Counted from the stretch's first letter, positions 27,411-37,020 are shown. The stretch: 64,000 nt of DNA from Lacunisphaera limnophila (GCF_001746835.1 NZ_CP016094.1:3115501-3179500); one strand, 5' to 3'. Notes: a model not told the origin generated them from the sequence alone. A program made the numbers and translations.

Positions 27411-28050
27411 AAAATCGGGGGTGGGTGCTCGCCACGCACTCTTCCCCATTCGCACAACATTGGGCGCCTCGCTTTCGCGGGCCGTGTGCTTCCCGACGCT
27501 ACTCATCGCGGCATGCGATGCTGTCGGTCTCATAGCGGGACCGTCCCGGACATTTCTGCTCCGGAATTTTTCGAGTGAGGCCTCTCCGCCCGGTTCGGCT
27601 CCATCTGCCGATGGGAAACTCGCCGGACGGGTGTTGGCACGCCTGCAACGTGGCATTTCGCACCAGCACCTTGCCACGGGGACGGCCCCGGCTTTTGGCC
27701 GGGCGTTGGCCCCGTGTAACGGGTCTGACCTCTTACCTCTCAGGTTGCTTTCGATTTGCAGTTGGGTGATCCCGCTTTACGGGACCGCCCCAATGAGGAG
27801 GTTTTGCGAGCTTTGCCAGACTCGCCCGCTCCCCGCTGCGCCTTGTCCCTTTCGCGCCCCGCCTTTGCGGGCCGGGCCTTTTGGTGGGGTGGACCCACCG
27901 GAACAACGCGCTGCGTCCTGGTCATACAGTAGCAACCATAACCCTCTGGGTAACTGCATCGGTGCAAGGCCCGAAACTGGCCTTGGACCTGACTCGGCTC
28001 GGACGTGGTTTCTAGGTCACGCCTCGCCGCACAGCTCCTATGTCGCAATA
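27411..28050 (-). ncRNA. Candidate structured non-coding RNA (class unknown)
   Basis: No plausible protein gene lies here, yet the region is full of stable hairpins whose loops make sense on the reverse strand. These include CGC-GAAA-GCG near 27470-27482, GCCCGGC-CAAAA-GCCGGGGC at about 27684-27703, CCCG-TAAAG-CGGG at about 27770-27783, CCGC-AAA-GGCGG at about 27860, and AAGGCC-AGTTTCG-GGCCTT at about 27966-27984. A-rich and GNRA-type loops are common in large structured RNAs. A strong terminator follows at 27372-27410. The stretch with the CCCG-TAAAG-CGGG hairpin and a nearby GAGGTAAGAGG superficially resembles the P8-P12 part of RNase P RNA. However, the invariant RNase P and tmRNA sequences are missing. 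The 5' end is a guess. Confidence 0.5.
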
Positions 28051-28283
28051 CTGGAACGGCTGCGACGCCGTCCAGAGGAACTGGTGATATTTGCCTGCCG
28101 GCGGCTCGCGCCGCGGAGGGGAGGGCGTCACCAATTAACGCCCGCCTTTCCCCGGTTGCCCGGGATTATCCCAGTCGTGCTCCCGGCGGGTTTTTCATGC
28201 CGCCGTGCTTCGACTGTTCTATCAAGGAACGGATGCAACATGCGTCCCGCACGGCGAAAAGTCACGGGGTTGTTCCTCCCATC

Positions 28284-28364
28284 TTATTCACCCCCGCGGG
28301 CGGGTTCCGGTTTTTCCACCGGTGAATAACTTGTGCGCATCCGCTTGCTCCCCGGTTGTTCACA
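28284..28364. other. Cluster of DnaA-box-like 9-mers
   Basis: Four near-consensus sites (consensus TTATNCACA) lie within 81 bp: TTATTCACC at 28284-28292, TTTTCCACC at 28312-28320, TTATTCACC on the reverse strand at 28321-28329 and TTGTTCACA at 28356-28364. Two of them form an inverted pair. Each has one or two mismatches, so this may be chance. The preceding stretch 28051-28283 holds several GC hairpins and nothing else I can name. Confidence 0.35.
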
Positions 28365-28427
28365 TGTTCGACGGACAAGGGGGAACTGCGGCCTTGCGGC
28401 GTCGTCCGCCGGCGCCGACAAGAAAGC

Positions 28428-30344
28428 ATGTTGCCCCGCCCCCTGCGCCTGCTCGCCCGTCTCGTTGTCCTGGGGTTGCTCCCCGTGATGCTCCGCGCCT
28501 TGCCTGAATCCGGCGAAGTGCACGTGTGGGAAACGCAGGAGATCACCTTCCAGGCGGCGTCGGACTACGCCAATCCCTACGCCGAGGTGGATTGCTGGAT
28601 CGAGCTCGAGGGCCCCGGTTTCGCCAAGCGCGTGTACGGCTTCTGGGATGGCGGGCGGACCTTCAAGGTGCGTTTCGTCACCACGGCTCCCGGGGAATGG
28701 CACTGGCGCTCGGGCTCCAACCAGCCGGCCGACGCCGGTCTGAATCGCGGGGCCGGCAAACTGAAGGCCATTGCCTGGACGGACGCGGAAATGGCCGCGA
28801 ATGCCAACCGCCGGGGCTTTGTCCGCACCGCCGCCGGTGGTCACGCCCTGACCTACGCCGACGGTTCGCCGTTTTTCCTGGTGGGCGACACCTGGCTCGC
28901 GGCCTCGACCTGGCGTCTGCCGTGGCGCGGGGCGCCCGCGACCCCGGACTACGAGCCCGCCAGCGGCATCAGCTTTGAGGAGGCGGTGGCCTACCGCAAA
29001 CGGCAGGGGTACAACTCCGTGAGCTTCATCGCGGCGTTTCCCAACTGGGCGGCCGATCACCGCGGCGCGACCTTTGCCAACGCCGACGGCATCTACCTGC
29101 GCAACGCCTGGGAAAAATTCGGCCACTGGGCGCCCAACGCCCGGATCTCCACGGCGGACGGCGCGACCACCACCGCGAAGGATATGCATGACGAGGACGG
29201 CAACCGTCCGTTTGAGATGATGCCGGATCGCGACGACGGTCTCGCCAACTTCGACCGCATCAACCCTGCGTACTTCCGCAGCCTCGACCGCAAGATGCGG
29301 CACCTGGCCGACGAGGGATTCGTGCCCTTCCTCGAGACCATCCGCCGTGACAACGCCCCGGCCTGGAAGGCCTATTTCGATTTCAACGTCTCCTATGCGC
29401 GCTTCGTCCAGTACCTCATCGCCCGCTACGGTGCCTACAACCTCGTGTTCAGCGGCATCCACCTGGATTGGATCCCGAAGGACTTCAGCCTGACCGCGGA
29501 TGAGTTCAATGCCGCCCTTACGCATCACTGGAAAACTTACGGTCCGCTGCCGTTCGGCCAGCCTTACACCGTCTTGATCGACAGCGCCACCCACAAGGTC
29601 TTCGGACACGGCGAGACCGCCCCGTGGCTGACCATGCATACGGTCGGCAACAAGCCGCGCAACCATGCGATCTACGCCTCGCTCGAGGAAATCTTCCGCC
29701 TGACCCCCGCGTATCCCGCGGCCAACCTGGAACCTTATTATACGGGCTGGAACCACGCCATCAATCGACCCGGCGGCGAGACCCCGGCGGAGAATTCGGA
29801 CCGCGATAACTATTTCGCGCGCGCCATGATGTACGGTTCGTTCCTCTCCGGCGGTCTGGCCGGTCATGTCCACGGCACCGCGGCCTACGATCTGACAAGC
29901 ACTGGCGAGCCGGCCGGCTGGCGTCCGCATATCTGGACCGCCCTCCGTTACGAGTCGGGAGGACAAATGAAGCACCTGCGTGACTTCGTGCTGTCGGAAG
30001 GCGTGCGTTATCAGGATCTCGAGCTCGCCTCGGCTGATCTGTCCACCCGCTCGACCGCCAATCCCCTGGACGACGGTCTGGACGGCTGGTCATTCATGAT
30101 GCGCACCCCGGAGCGTGATTTCGCGCTGCTCTATTTTGAAAACCGGTCCGGACCGGCGCAGCTCGCGGGCTTTCCGCCCGGGGCGCGTTACCGTTGGACC
30201 TGGTTCAACCCGCGCCAGGGCGGCTGGAGTGAGGCCCCGGAATTGGAGGTCGATGCGGAGGGAAAGCTCGCGACGCCGTCCTTCCCCGTGGGCGAGCCAG
30301 GCATCATCAACGACTGGGCGGCGAAGCTGCGGCGTACGAAGTAG
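28428..30344 (+). CDS. Secreted DUF5060/apiosidase-like (GH140-type) glycoside hydrolase
   Basis: A 638-residue secreted enzyme. After a signal peptide (about residues 1-24) comes a DUF5060 beta-sandwich: 'VWETQEITFQAASDYANPYAEV', then 'GFWDGGRTFKVRFVTTAPGEWHWR'. Next is a DUF4038-type (beta/alpha)8 catalytic domain, opening with 'DGSPFFLVGDTWLA' and including 'YRKRQGYNSVSFI', 'YNLVFSGIHLDW' and 'NLEPYYTGW'; the Glu of that last motif is a likely catalytic residue. A small C-terminal beta domain ends the protein ('RYRWTWFNPRQGGWSE'). Known relatives remove apiose or related sugars from plant pectin. The exact substrate is not readable. The frame opens upstream at 28356 (TTG), but ATG 28428 fits the signal peptide. 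It stands alone. Confidence 0.83.
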   Translation: MLPRPLRLLARLVVLGLLPVMLRALPESGEVHVWETQEITFQAASDYANPYAEVDCWIELEGPGFAKRVYGFWDGGRTFKVRFVTTAPGEWHWRSGSNQPADAGLNRGAGKLKAIAWTDAEMAANANRRGFVRTAAGGHALTYADGSPFFLVGDTWLAASTWRLPWRGAPATPDYEPASGISFEEAVAYRKRQGYNSVSFIAAFPNWAADHRGATFANADGIYLRNAWEKFGHWAPNARISTADGATTTAKDMHDEDGNRPFEMMPDRDDGLANFDRINPAYFRSLDRKMRHLADEGFVPFLETIRRDNAPAWKAYFDFNVSYARFVQYLIARYGAYNLVFSGIHLDWIPKDFSLTADEFNAALTHHWKTYGPLPFGQPYTVLIDSATHKVFGHGETAPWLTMHTVGNKPRNHAIYASLEEIFRLTPAYPAANLEPYYTGWNHAINRPGGETPAENSDRDNYFARAMMYGSFLSGGLAGHVHGTAAYDLTSTGEPAGWRPHIWTALRYESGGQMKHLRDFVLSEGVRYQDLELASADLSTRSTANPLDDGLDGWSFMMRTPERDFALLYFENRSGPAQLAGFPPGARYRWTWFNPRQGGWSEAPELEVDAEGKLATPSFPVGEPGIINDWAAKLRRTK

Positions 30345-30420
30345 GGCCGACAACGCTTGGCGCCGCGGCCATCGCCGACGGTCCGGGGGCAGGCGGTTCC
30401 TCGCGCAGGCGCGCCCGGGC

Positions 30421-31299
30421 TTAACCTCTGTTCGCCGCGTCTTGGGTAGCGGGGTGGGCGGCCGCTCCGGGCGTGGGAAGCCGGGGCTGCCAGCGGTAAA
30501 GCAGCACGATGGCGCCCACGACAAAGGTGAGGCCGGGCGCGCTGGCCTCCAACCCAAATGAACCGCCGGTCACCCAGTCCGGAGCGGAATCAAAGTGGGG
30601 GGCCAGCAATCCCGGTTGCTCTGTTCCGCTGACCCCGAACCCGAGGACCGCGCCCTGCGTCAGGTTGGCCATGAAATGCAGACCGAGGGGCATGGCCAGG
30701 CTGCCGGTGCGCAGATACGCCAGGCCGAAGAGGATTGAGGCCAGGAAAATGTTCACGCTGCCGAGCAGTTTGCCGGTGCCGGCCATCCCGGGGTTGTTCA
30801 GGTGGGTGAGGAGAAAATAAGCGGCCATCAGCAACTGCGCCGGCCACGGGCCGAGACCGGCGACCAGTCGCTGAAAAAAGAAACCCCGAAACATCAGCTC
30901 CTCGGCCATGGCCACCCAGATGCCAAGGAGAACGAGGGAGGGAAAGGCGGCAAAACCGGCCGGGTTGGGGCTCCACACGACGCTGCCGCCGAGCCCCAAC
31001 AACAGCGCCGGTGCCAGCATCAGCGCGGCCCCCAGCAGGCCGCCCAAGCCCAGCTGGGCCAGCCAGCGGCGATCAAATCGCCCCCACAATTCCCGCTGAG
31101 GCCGGCGCCGGCCGAGCTGGCAGACGCCGGAGGCCAGGGCCACGATCGCCGCCTGGTGCAGTGGGGACAGTTCGGTCCCGGCCTCCTGGGCGAGCAAGAG
31201 GGCGGGGATCAGCAGCGCGGCCAGCACCAAAAAGAAGAGCGCAATCCACCACCCGTTTCGCAGCTGCCGCTCGGCGTTATAGAACGGGTGCAAGCGCAT
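30421..31299 (-). CDS. CPBP family intramembrane metalloprotease (Abi/CAAX type)
   Basis: A 292-residue membrane protein with about seven hydrophobic segments. The CPBP signature is clear: 'VAMAEELMFRGFFFQRL' with the glutamate pair E133-E134 and Arg, then 'LLTHLNN' and 'MPLGLHFMANL', which supply the two His. Bacterial members are implicated in processing of prenylated or bacteriocin-like peptides and in self-immunity, but the substrate here is unknown. The start at 31299 is preferred over 31326, since the shorter form begins just before 'FYNAERQLRNGWW'. It converges with the GH140-like gene and is divergent from a secreted protein gene. Confidence 0.88.
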   Translation of the reverse strand: MRLHPFYNAERQLRNGWWIALFFLVLAALLIPALLLAQEAGTELSPLHQAAIVALASGVCQLGRRRPQRELWGRFDRRWLAQLGLGGLLGAALMLAPALLLGLGGSVVWSPNPAGFAAFPSLVLLGIWVAMAEELMFRGFFFQRLVAGLGPWPAQLLMAAYFLLTHLNNPGMAGTGKLLGSVNIFLASILFGLAYLRTGSLAMPLGLHFMANLTQGAVLGFGVSGTEQPGLLAPHFDSAPDWVTGGSFGLEASAPGLTFVVGAIVLLYRWQPRLPTPGAAAHPATQDAANRG

Positions 31300-31685
31300 G
31301 GTCTGATGGCGGCAGGGGACCACCAACGGGGAAGCGGGGCAAGCGATTCCGTCCCGGCCCTCCAGACGCGATCCGGATGATCAGGATTGAACCGGTGGCG
31401 CCTCGGCTGGTTCTCCTGCCTGTCCGGTTGGCAGGTTCAGAAAGCGATTCGTGGAAAAACATGCGCACCGGCCCGGGGACGGCCGTTCAGCCAACGGCGG
31501 GTTTCACCAACCATGATCTTTCGAGCCTGACCGCATCAGGGCCGGATGCCCGCGATCACAGCGCCCCCGCTCCATGTACGTATACATACGCATGCGGGGC
31601 CAATTGACTGGCATAGACGGGATATGCCGCGAGCATGACCGGCGCGGCGGTTTCCCAGACAATTTCGCTGCCTATTACAGTATCT
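31300..31685. other. Intergenic region, 386 bp
   Basis: This divergent intergenic region should hold promoters for the CPBP protease and the 31.7-kb secreted protein. The left half is ordinary GC-rich sequence. An imperfect palindromic stretch TACGTATACATACGCATG lies near 31576-31593 in a locally AT-richer patch. I see no convincing promoter hexamers, riboswitch, tRNA or small gene. Confidence 0.45.
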
Positions 31686-32813
31686 ATGACCACCTCGATG
31701 AACCGGCCTCATCATCGCCTCGCGAACGGTTTAGCCCGCGTTGGCTTGCTTGTCCTCACCTGCCTAGGCGCAAACGCCCTGATTCAAGCTGCGGCCCCGG
31801 CTAGTTCGGCTTCGGCGGTCTTCACCGACAGTTCTGCGGCTGGGTTGGCTGGAACCAAGCGCGTCGCCATCACCAGCGTGCTGGTGTCATTTCAGGCATC
31901 CACGTCCAACCGGACTGACACCAATGGTATCCTGGCCAACAAGAGCGATACCGAGGCCAAAATGGTCTGGCCTACCATGGATCCCGCCGAACTCGGCGCG
32001 ATCACCGACGAAATTTACGCGCAGTTGCGGACCGATTTGGCCGCCCACGGCTTTGAAGTCGTGCCCGAGGCCACCGTGCTCGCCAGTCCCACGTATCAGC
32101 AGATCGTCAAACTGGCCGCCTTTAGTAATTTCTCCAAGTACGGTAACATGGAAGGCGATGTCATGCTCGTCGAGGCAAGCAGCCTGAAGCCGTACGTGCC
32201 GTTTTCGCTTGAAGTCGGGACGTTTCCCTATCCGTTCAAGGGCGTGATCAAGGGGTGGTCATCGAAGGATACCGGCGGACTTACCGCCAACAGCACCTAC
32301 TACACCGCCGACCTGCCCAAACTCGAAGTGGCCCTCGCGAAGGAACTCAATGCGCACGTGGTGAAGGCCACCTACCTGGTGACGCTCGGCTCGGCGAAAG
32401 CCGGCACCAGCGGGCGCATGTTCCGCGCCGGATCGGCCCACAGCGGCTCGTCGGTCACCAACACTCACACGGCCGAGATATTCCCCCAGGTTGGCATCCG
32501 GGCCACGCACACACGCATCGCCTTCCGCACACCCACCGGGAAACCCAAGGGCCAGACGACCTCCCGGGCGAAGCCGGTGCCCGCCAAGGACGGCGATGTC
32601 GTGGTCACGCTGGCCCAGCCGCTGCTCGGCGCCACGGATCTGTTTTCGTTCACTTCGGCCTCGCAGGGCAAGGGCGTGTGGGGCCTCGCCCCGGGAGCCG
32701 ACATGAAGTTCACCTTCACGGCCACGCTCACCGATCCCAAGGCGTATCACGACGAGGTCGTCGCCATGGCGAAGGCCGCGCAAGAAGACCTGCTCGCGCT
32801 GGTGCAGCAGTAA
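31686..32813 (+). CDS. Secreted protein of unknown function
   Basis: A 375-residue protein, with residues 1-36 a signal peptide (ending 'NALIQAAAP'). The mature part is Ser/Thr/Ala-rich with alternating strands. Segments such as 'ELGAITDEIYAQLRTDLAAHGFEVVPEATVLASPTYQQIVKLA' look like an alpha/beta fold, and 'PYPFKGVIKGW' and 'AEIFPQVGIRATHTRIAFRT' suggest strands. No family motif is recognised. It precedes the 1379-residue secreted protein on the same strand with 67 bp between them, so the two may be co-expressed and work together outside the cytoplasm. The start could equally be ATG 31698; neither has a clear ribosome-binding site. Confidence 0.72.
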   Translation: MTTSMNRPHHRLANGLARVGLLVLTCLGANALIQAAAPASSASAVFTDSSAAGLAGTKRVAITSVLVSFQASTSNRTDTNGILANKSDTEAKMVWPTMDPAELGAITDEIYAQLRTDLAAHGFEVVPEATVLASPTYQQIVKLAAFSNFSKYGNMEGDVMLVEASSLKPYVPFSLEVGTFPYPFKGVIKGWSSKDTGGLTANSTYYTADLPKLEVALAKELNAHVVKATYLVTLGSAKAGTSGRMFRAGSAHSGSSVTNTHTAEIFPQVGIRATHTRIAFRTPTGKPKGQTTSRAKPVPAKDGDVVVTLAQPLLGATDLFSFTSASQGKGVWGLAPGADMKFTFTATLTDPKAYHDEVVAMAKAAQEDLLALVQQ

Positions 32814-32880
32814 GCCACGGGCTTTTTCCCGTGGGAATGAGGCACGGTGCCAGCGCCGGCCCTCCGTCATTATCCGTGCG

Positions 32881-35800
32881 ATGAAAAAACACCTCCTGTC
32901 CCCCGTGCGGATTCTTCTGCTCGCGACCTTGACCGCCGTCCCGATCGTAAGTCAGGCGGCGGACTGGACCGACAAGAACGGGAAACGGATCTACATTTCC
33001 GAGGATTTCCAAGCGGCTCAAAACGCACAGTCCCGGGCCTCACTTGAGGCTTACCGGAAGAACGCGCAGGGAGTCTCGGGCCCAAGCGAAGCGGGCCCCC
33101 TGGATTTGTGGCTGCGCGAGTTGCAGGCGAAAGAAGAGGCGAGACTGAAGACCGAACAGGAGGCGAAGGACAAGCAGTTGTCCGAGAAACGCCAGCAGGC
33201 GGAAGGGGAGAGAAAGCAGGTGCAGGCCGCGCTTGAAGAGCGCCGGCGGCAGGAGCGCGAGGATGCGCAGATCGTGGTGGTGGGCGGACAATTCATGACG
33301 GGCAAGGCAGCCCGGTTGAATCGGGAGGCGGAGGCCGACAAGGCCGCGTGGGATAAATGGGCATCGGACAAAGCAGCGTTCGACCAGGTTTACGGACCGA
33401 TCATCCGGACCTTCGAGGCCGCACGCGAAGCCCAGCGCAACGGAACCCGCTTGATCGTGCCCGCCGATGCCGAGCCCATTGCCCGGGCGCTGGTCTCTGA
33501 CTACCATCAGGGCCAAAGACTTTCCGGACTGAATGAGGTCCGGGGCACTGAGGCGGAACTCTTCGCTGTCGGCATGGACCTTTACCGGCAGTGTGATCTA
33601 ACGCAGGCCAGTCTCACCGGGATCGCTTGCACCGCGGCCGCGTTGAGCGGTCGTGGCCGGATTCTCGTCGACCGGTTTCTGGCGGAATGCGCGGACCGGA
33701 AGAATGCGGCCAACGGCCCCGGCAACCGGGGCGCCTACGGCTACGATAAAGGATGGGCTGTGCTGGCGTGCGCTCTCGCGACCCCGGACGGCAAACTGGA
33801 CGAGGATCAGCGTCGCCTCGCGGCGGCGCTGCTGGCGGAGGTGATCAATGGCCGGCCCGTGGATGACTATCCTGACTTTGAGGAAAAAACGGTGGCGGCC
33901 CTGCTGGTCGCAGCCGCCTGCCAGGCACCTGAGTTGGGGCAACTGCCGCAGATGAGGCTAAACTATATTCCGATGGTCAGAAAGAGTATCTGGACCCAAG
34001 GCTTCCAATCCTATCCCGCGCCTGTCATGGGAGCGGTTCCGCTGGTGCCCTCCGCACTCGATGCGCAAGTCTGGTTGAGCTTGGCCATACGGTTGGTTCT
34101 GTCTGACGGGTCCGCTTATCCCGGCCTCTGGTTTGCGCAGGTCCGCGCCGTGCTCAATGGCAAGACGGGCTTCGTCCTTTCCGCCACGGCCCGGCAAACC
34201 CTCCAGCAGGCCCTGGACGGTTGGTGCAACCGGGCTCAGGCTTCGCCGTGGCTGCGACAGGCGCTGCAGGCGGACTTTGACCTGACTTGCGCGGTGCTCG
34301 AGGGGAAAATCGCGGAAAACGATCCGCGCGCCGCGGAGCTGAAAGCACTGTGGTATTGGGACTGCCTCATCCGGGATCACGACGAGACGGCCTTGGTCGG
34401 GGAAAGGATTAAGGATTTGGCCAACGAAGACCCTTTCCATTCCGGGGTGACGGGATTTCTGCTCCACGCCGGAGCCCCGGCCGTGGAGCGATACATCACG
34501 GCAGTTACAACGGCCGTCCGGGGTGAGCCCGATGGTCTGGCCACCTGGACGGCGATCCAGGAATTGACCAATTTTCGGGTGGCAGAGGGTGAAAAACTCC
34601 CGGACCTCGGGATCTCTCCCGCGGCCTGGCGTCGGCTCGTGATCGCGGGCGAAGCCTCCCGGCAGCTGAACGCCCGGTGGCAGTGGAATGATCCGAGAAG
34701 GGATGAAGCGCCGACGATGGCCCGGATAAAACGCATCCGGCAGGACATCCTGGGGGAGTCCGCCGATGAATTAAAACTCCCGGAATATTCCCGTGAACCA
34801 GCGGATTTCGTGCGGTCGTTGCTCCTCCTGACCGAAGGCGGTCTGATCCCCGAAGCCCGGCCCGCGGTGAAAAAACTGCTGGAGAACAAGGAGGGCGTTA
34901 CCGATCCGACCACCGTGTGGCTCATCGCCCGAATCCTCGGCATGGAACTGGGCGAATGGGCGCAGGTTGGCACGTGGCTGGACGATGACCGCCGCCGGCC
35001 GAACGACCGCAGCAATCCGCTCTATTTGCCTTACCTCGTCGCGATCATCGCGCGGGAACATGCGACCGGCTATTGGCACCAAAAGGAATTCGACCCGCTG
35101 GCGCAGCCTGCCAATGACACCGAACGGATCATGCACGAGGCCATCGACGAACTGGCGGTCGAACTGGCGGACTCGGAAGCGTATGAATCCTACACGGACG
35201 CGCAGCGGCGGCCCTTCCTTTTCCTGCGGTTGCTTGAGCCGCTCTCGGCGGAACCCGGGGTGAGGTCTTTGCTCGCCCACGCCATGGTGGGTGCGGCCCA
35301 GCGCATTCACTCCGCGGCCCTGGCTTACCACACGGCCACGGGCACCGATCGCGAATACGCGATGTCTGGCATTGTCTACCCGCCGACTTACCGGGTGATT
35401 GAGCTGGCTGCGCTTACTTTGGACTGGAAGGAAATCTCCCCGGATTTACGAGTCGTCGCGGCCAATCTCCTGATTGATTTTACTTCGGACTATTCGGACA
35501 AGCACGGGCTCTTTGCCGTGCTCGATGGACTCATTGCGGGTGAATCTGATCGGCTGGCTGATCCGGTGGCTTACCTGGCCGGGCAATTCACCGGTCAAGC
35601 CGCAGAAGAGTATGCCAGTCAACGTCGCGCGCTGCTTCGCGTCGCGAAACTCCCCAGGGGTTCGCTTCAGACCGCCGTCCCATGGGATTCGATTCCGAGT
35701 GTGGCGGCGAGAGATGTCCTCCCTCCGCCTGAGGCCACGCTCGCGGCGACCACGGCGTTCGAGTCCGCCGCCGTCGGTTCGCCGGAACGGGCGAAACTGG

Positions 35801-37020
35801 CTGAGACCTTGGTGACGGTGCAACTGACCGCCGATCTCGAAAATCCGTTCGAGCGCTCCGCCGAGAAAGCGCTTTATTCTGCTGCGAGCAACCACACGGA
35901 TGATGGCGTGGCCGCGTTGGCTTACGCGACGTTGATCCGCCGCGAGCACAACGAGATTCCCTGGGCCTATCCGCCGGCTTCCCGGCTAGTCACGGATTTG
36001 AGGAGCTTGTCCGCATTCAGCTTTCGCGAAAAAGAGAATGACTGGTATACCCGGAGTCGCGAAGCAAATGGCTTCGCCGCACTCGTGCTCGCCTACCAGA
36101 AAAGAGTTCCCGGTGCCCGGACTCGCTTGATCGAACTCTATGATCCCGTCCTAGGGGACGAAACCCGCTTTGCGCTCGGCAGCGAAACCCACTCATTGCT
36201 CGATGATGACAGCAGTGGTTTCGCGCAGATCGGCACGCGCGCCCGGCTTGCCGCCGTTGGCACCAAGGACGCGACCAGTTGGCTGCAACGGGTGACCGCG
36301 CTCCCGTCGGCCGAGGACGAGGCCGGACTTACCGCGCTTTATGTCAATGCCGTCCGGGCCCATGCGCAGCCGGAAGTAATTACGACCGAACTGCTGCGCA
36401 TGGTGCGGCAGGATACCGCGGGCAATGCTGAACGCGCCGCGCTGCACACGCTGATCGCCGACGCCGATGCGCCACGTTTTTTCGGGTCCGCCTGGCGCGA
36501 CGACAGTCCGACTCCTTTTAAGTCCGCTTGGATGCTGGAGATCCTCGACCAGATGGCCGCCCTGGAGATCCCGGTGCCGGAGGATGATTTCACCCAGCCC
36601 TTGGAAGCCGAGTCCGAGCAGCTCTTAGCATCCGTTCCCGAGGGCACCGACGTGCCGGAGGAAGTCATGGCCCGGCTCAGCATGATCTCCTTGGCACTGG
36701 GCAGTCACCGGGCAGAATATCAGGAACAAAAAACGCGGGAGCGCATGCGGCGCCTCGACCCTAAAACCAAGATATTGCTGGCGTTTGCCTCCACCCGCAC
36801 CACCTCGGAACTCGCCCGCACGATCATTCACGGTGCCCCCTACGATTTCATCAACAGCCTGGTGCAAATCGCCGCGGAGGAGGATCCGTCATTAATACCG
36901 TTGTTGCTCCGCTATAACGTAAGTGCCGCCGGCTTGAAACCGATAACGGCCGAACACTGGGCCCTCCTCGCAGAAGGCCGGCTCTGGCCGCTGCCCGACG
37001 GCGTCCGCGAGGCGGAATAG
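32881..37020 (+). CDS. Very large secreted protein (1379 aa), function unknown
   Basis: The largest gene in the window. Residues 1-27 are a signal peptide (ending 'SQAA'). Immediately after, 'DWTDKNGKRIYISEDF' resembles the beta start of an SHD1-type module found in secreted Planctomycetes/Verrucomicrobia proteins, but this is a weak similarity. Residues about 75-125 are a highly charged coiled coil (Glu/Lys/Arg/Gln). The remainder, about 1200 residues, is mostly helical, Ala/Leu-rich and rich in Trp/Asp turns, with no catalytic motif, transmembrane helix or repeat I can identify. It could be a solenoid scaffold. It lies 67 bp after another unrecognised secreted protein and 78 bp before hrpB. 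Confidence 0.75.
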   Translation: MKKHLLSPVRILLLATLTAVPIVSQAADWTDKNGKRIYISEDFQAAQNAQSRASLEAYRKNAQGVSGPSEAGPLDLWLRELQAKEEARLKTEQEAKDKQLSEKRQQAEGERKQVQAALEERRRQEREDAQIVVVGGQFMTGKAARLNREAEADKAAWDKWASDKAAFDQVYGPIIRTFEAAREAQRNGTRLIVPADAEPIARALVSDYHQGQRLSGLNEVRGTEAELFAVGMDLYRQCDLTQASLTGIACTAAALSGRGRILVDRFLAECADRKNAANGPGNRGAYGYDKGWAVLACALATPDGKLDEDQRRLAAALLAEVINGRPVDDYPDFEEKTVAALLVAAACQAPELGQLPQMRLNYIPMVRKSIWTQGFQSYPAPVMGAVPLVPSALDAQVWLSLAIRLVLSDGSAYPGLWFAQVRAVLNGKTGFVLSATARQTLQQALDGWCNRAQASPWLRQALQADFDLTCAVLEGKIAENDPRAAELKALWYWDCLIRDHDETALVGERIKDLANEDPFHSGVTGFLLHAGAPAVERYITAVTTAVRGEPDGLATWTAIQELTNFRVAEGEKLPDLGISPAAWRRLVIAGEASRQLNARWQWNDPRRDEAPTMARIKRIRQDILGESADELKLPEYSREPADFVRSLLLLTEGGLIPEARPAVKKLLENKEGVTDPTTVWLIARILGMELGEWAQVGTWLDDDRRRPNDRSNPLYLPYLVAIIAREHATGYWHQKEFDPLAQPANDTERIMHEAIDELAVELADSEAYESYTDAQRRPFLFLRLLEPLSAEPGVRSLLAHAMVGAAQRIHSAALAYHTATGTDREYAMSGIVYPPTYRVIELAALTLDWKEISPDLRVVAANLLIDFTSDYSDKHGLFAVLDGLIAGESDRLADPVAYLAGQFTGQAAEEYASQRRALLRVAKLPRGSLQTAVPWDSIPSVAARDVLPPPEATLAATTAFESAAVGSPERAKLAETLVTVQLTADLENPFERSAEKALYSAASNHTDDGVAALAYATLIRREHNEIPWAYPPASRLVTDLRSLSAFSFREKENDWYTRSREANGFAALVLAYQKRVPGARTRLIELYDPVLGDETRFALGSETHSLLDDDSSGFAQIGTRARLAAVGTKDATSWLQRVTALPSAEDEAGLTALYVNAVRAHAQPEVITTELLRMVRQDTAGNAERAALHTLIADADAPRFFGSAWRDDSPTPFKSAWMLEILDQMAALEIPVPEDDFTQPLEAESEQLLASVPEGTDVPEEVMARLSMISLALGSHRAEYQEQKTRERMRRLDPKTKILLAFASTRTTSELARTIIHGAPYDFINSLVQIAAEEDPSLIPLLLRYNVSAAGLKPITAEHWALLAEGRLWPLPDGVREAE

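Noticed and set aside
27411-28050. RNase P RNA or tmRNA as identity of the structured region
   Set aside because: A GAGGTAAGAGG segment and one hairpin resemble RNase P, but the invariant GAAAGTCC, ACAGAAA, GGTGAAA and ACAGAACCCGG sequences are missing. No tmRNA tag frame or T-arm end is visible either.
31370-31400. tRNA T-arm-like GGTTCAATCC on the reverse strand
   Set aside because: The flanking bases do not pair as a T-stem and no cloverleaf can be drawn.
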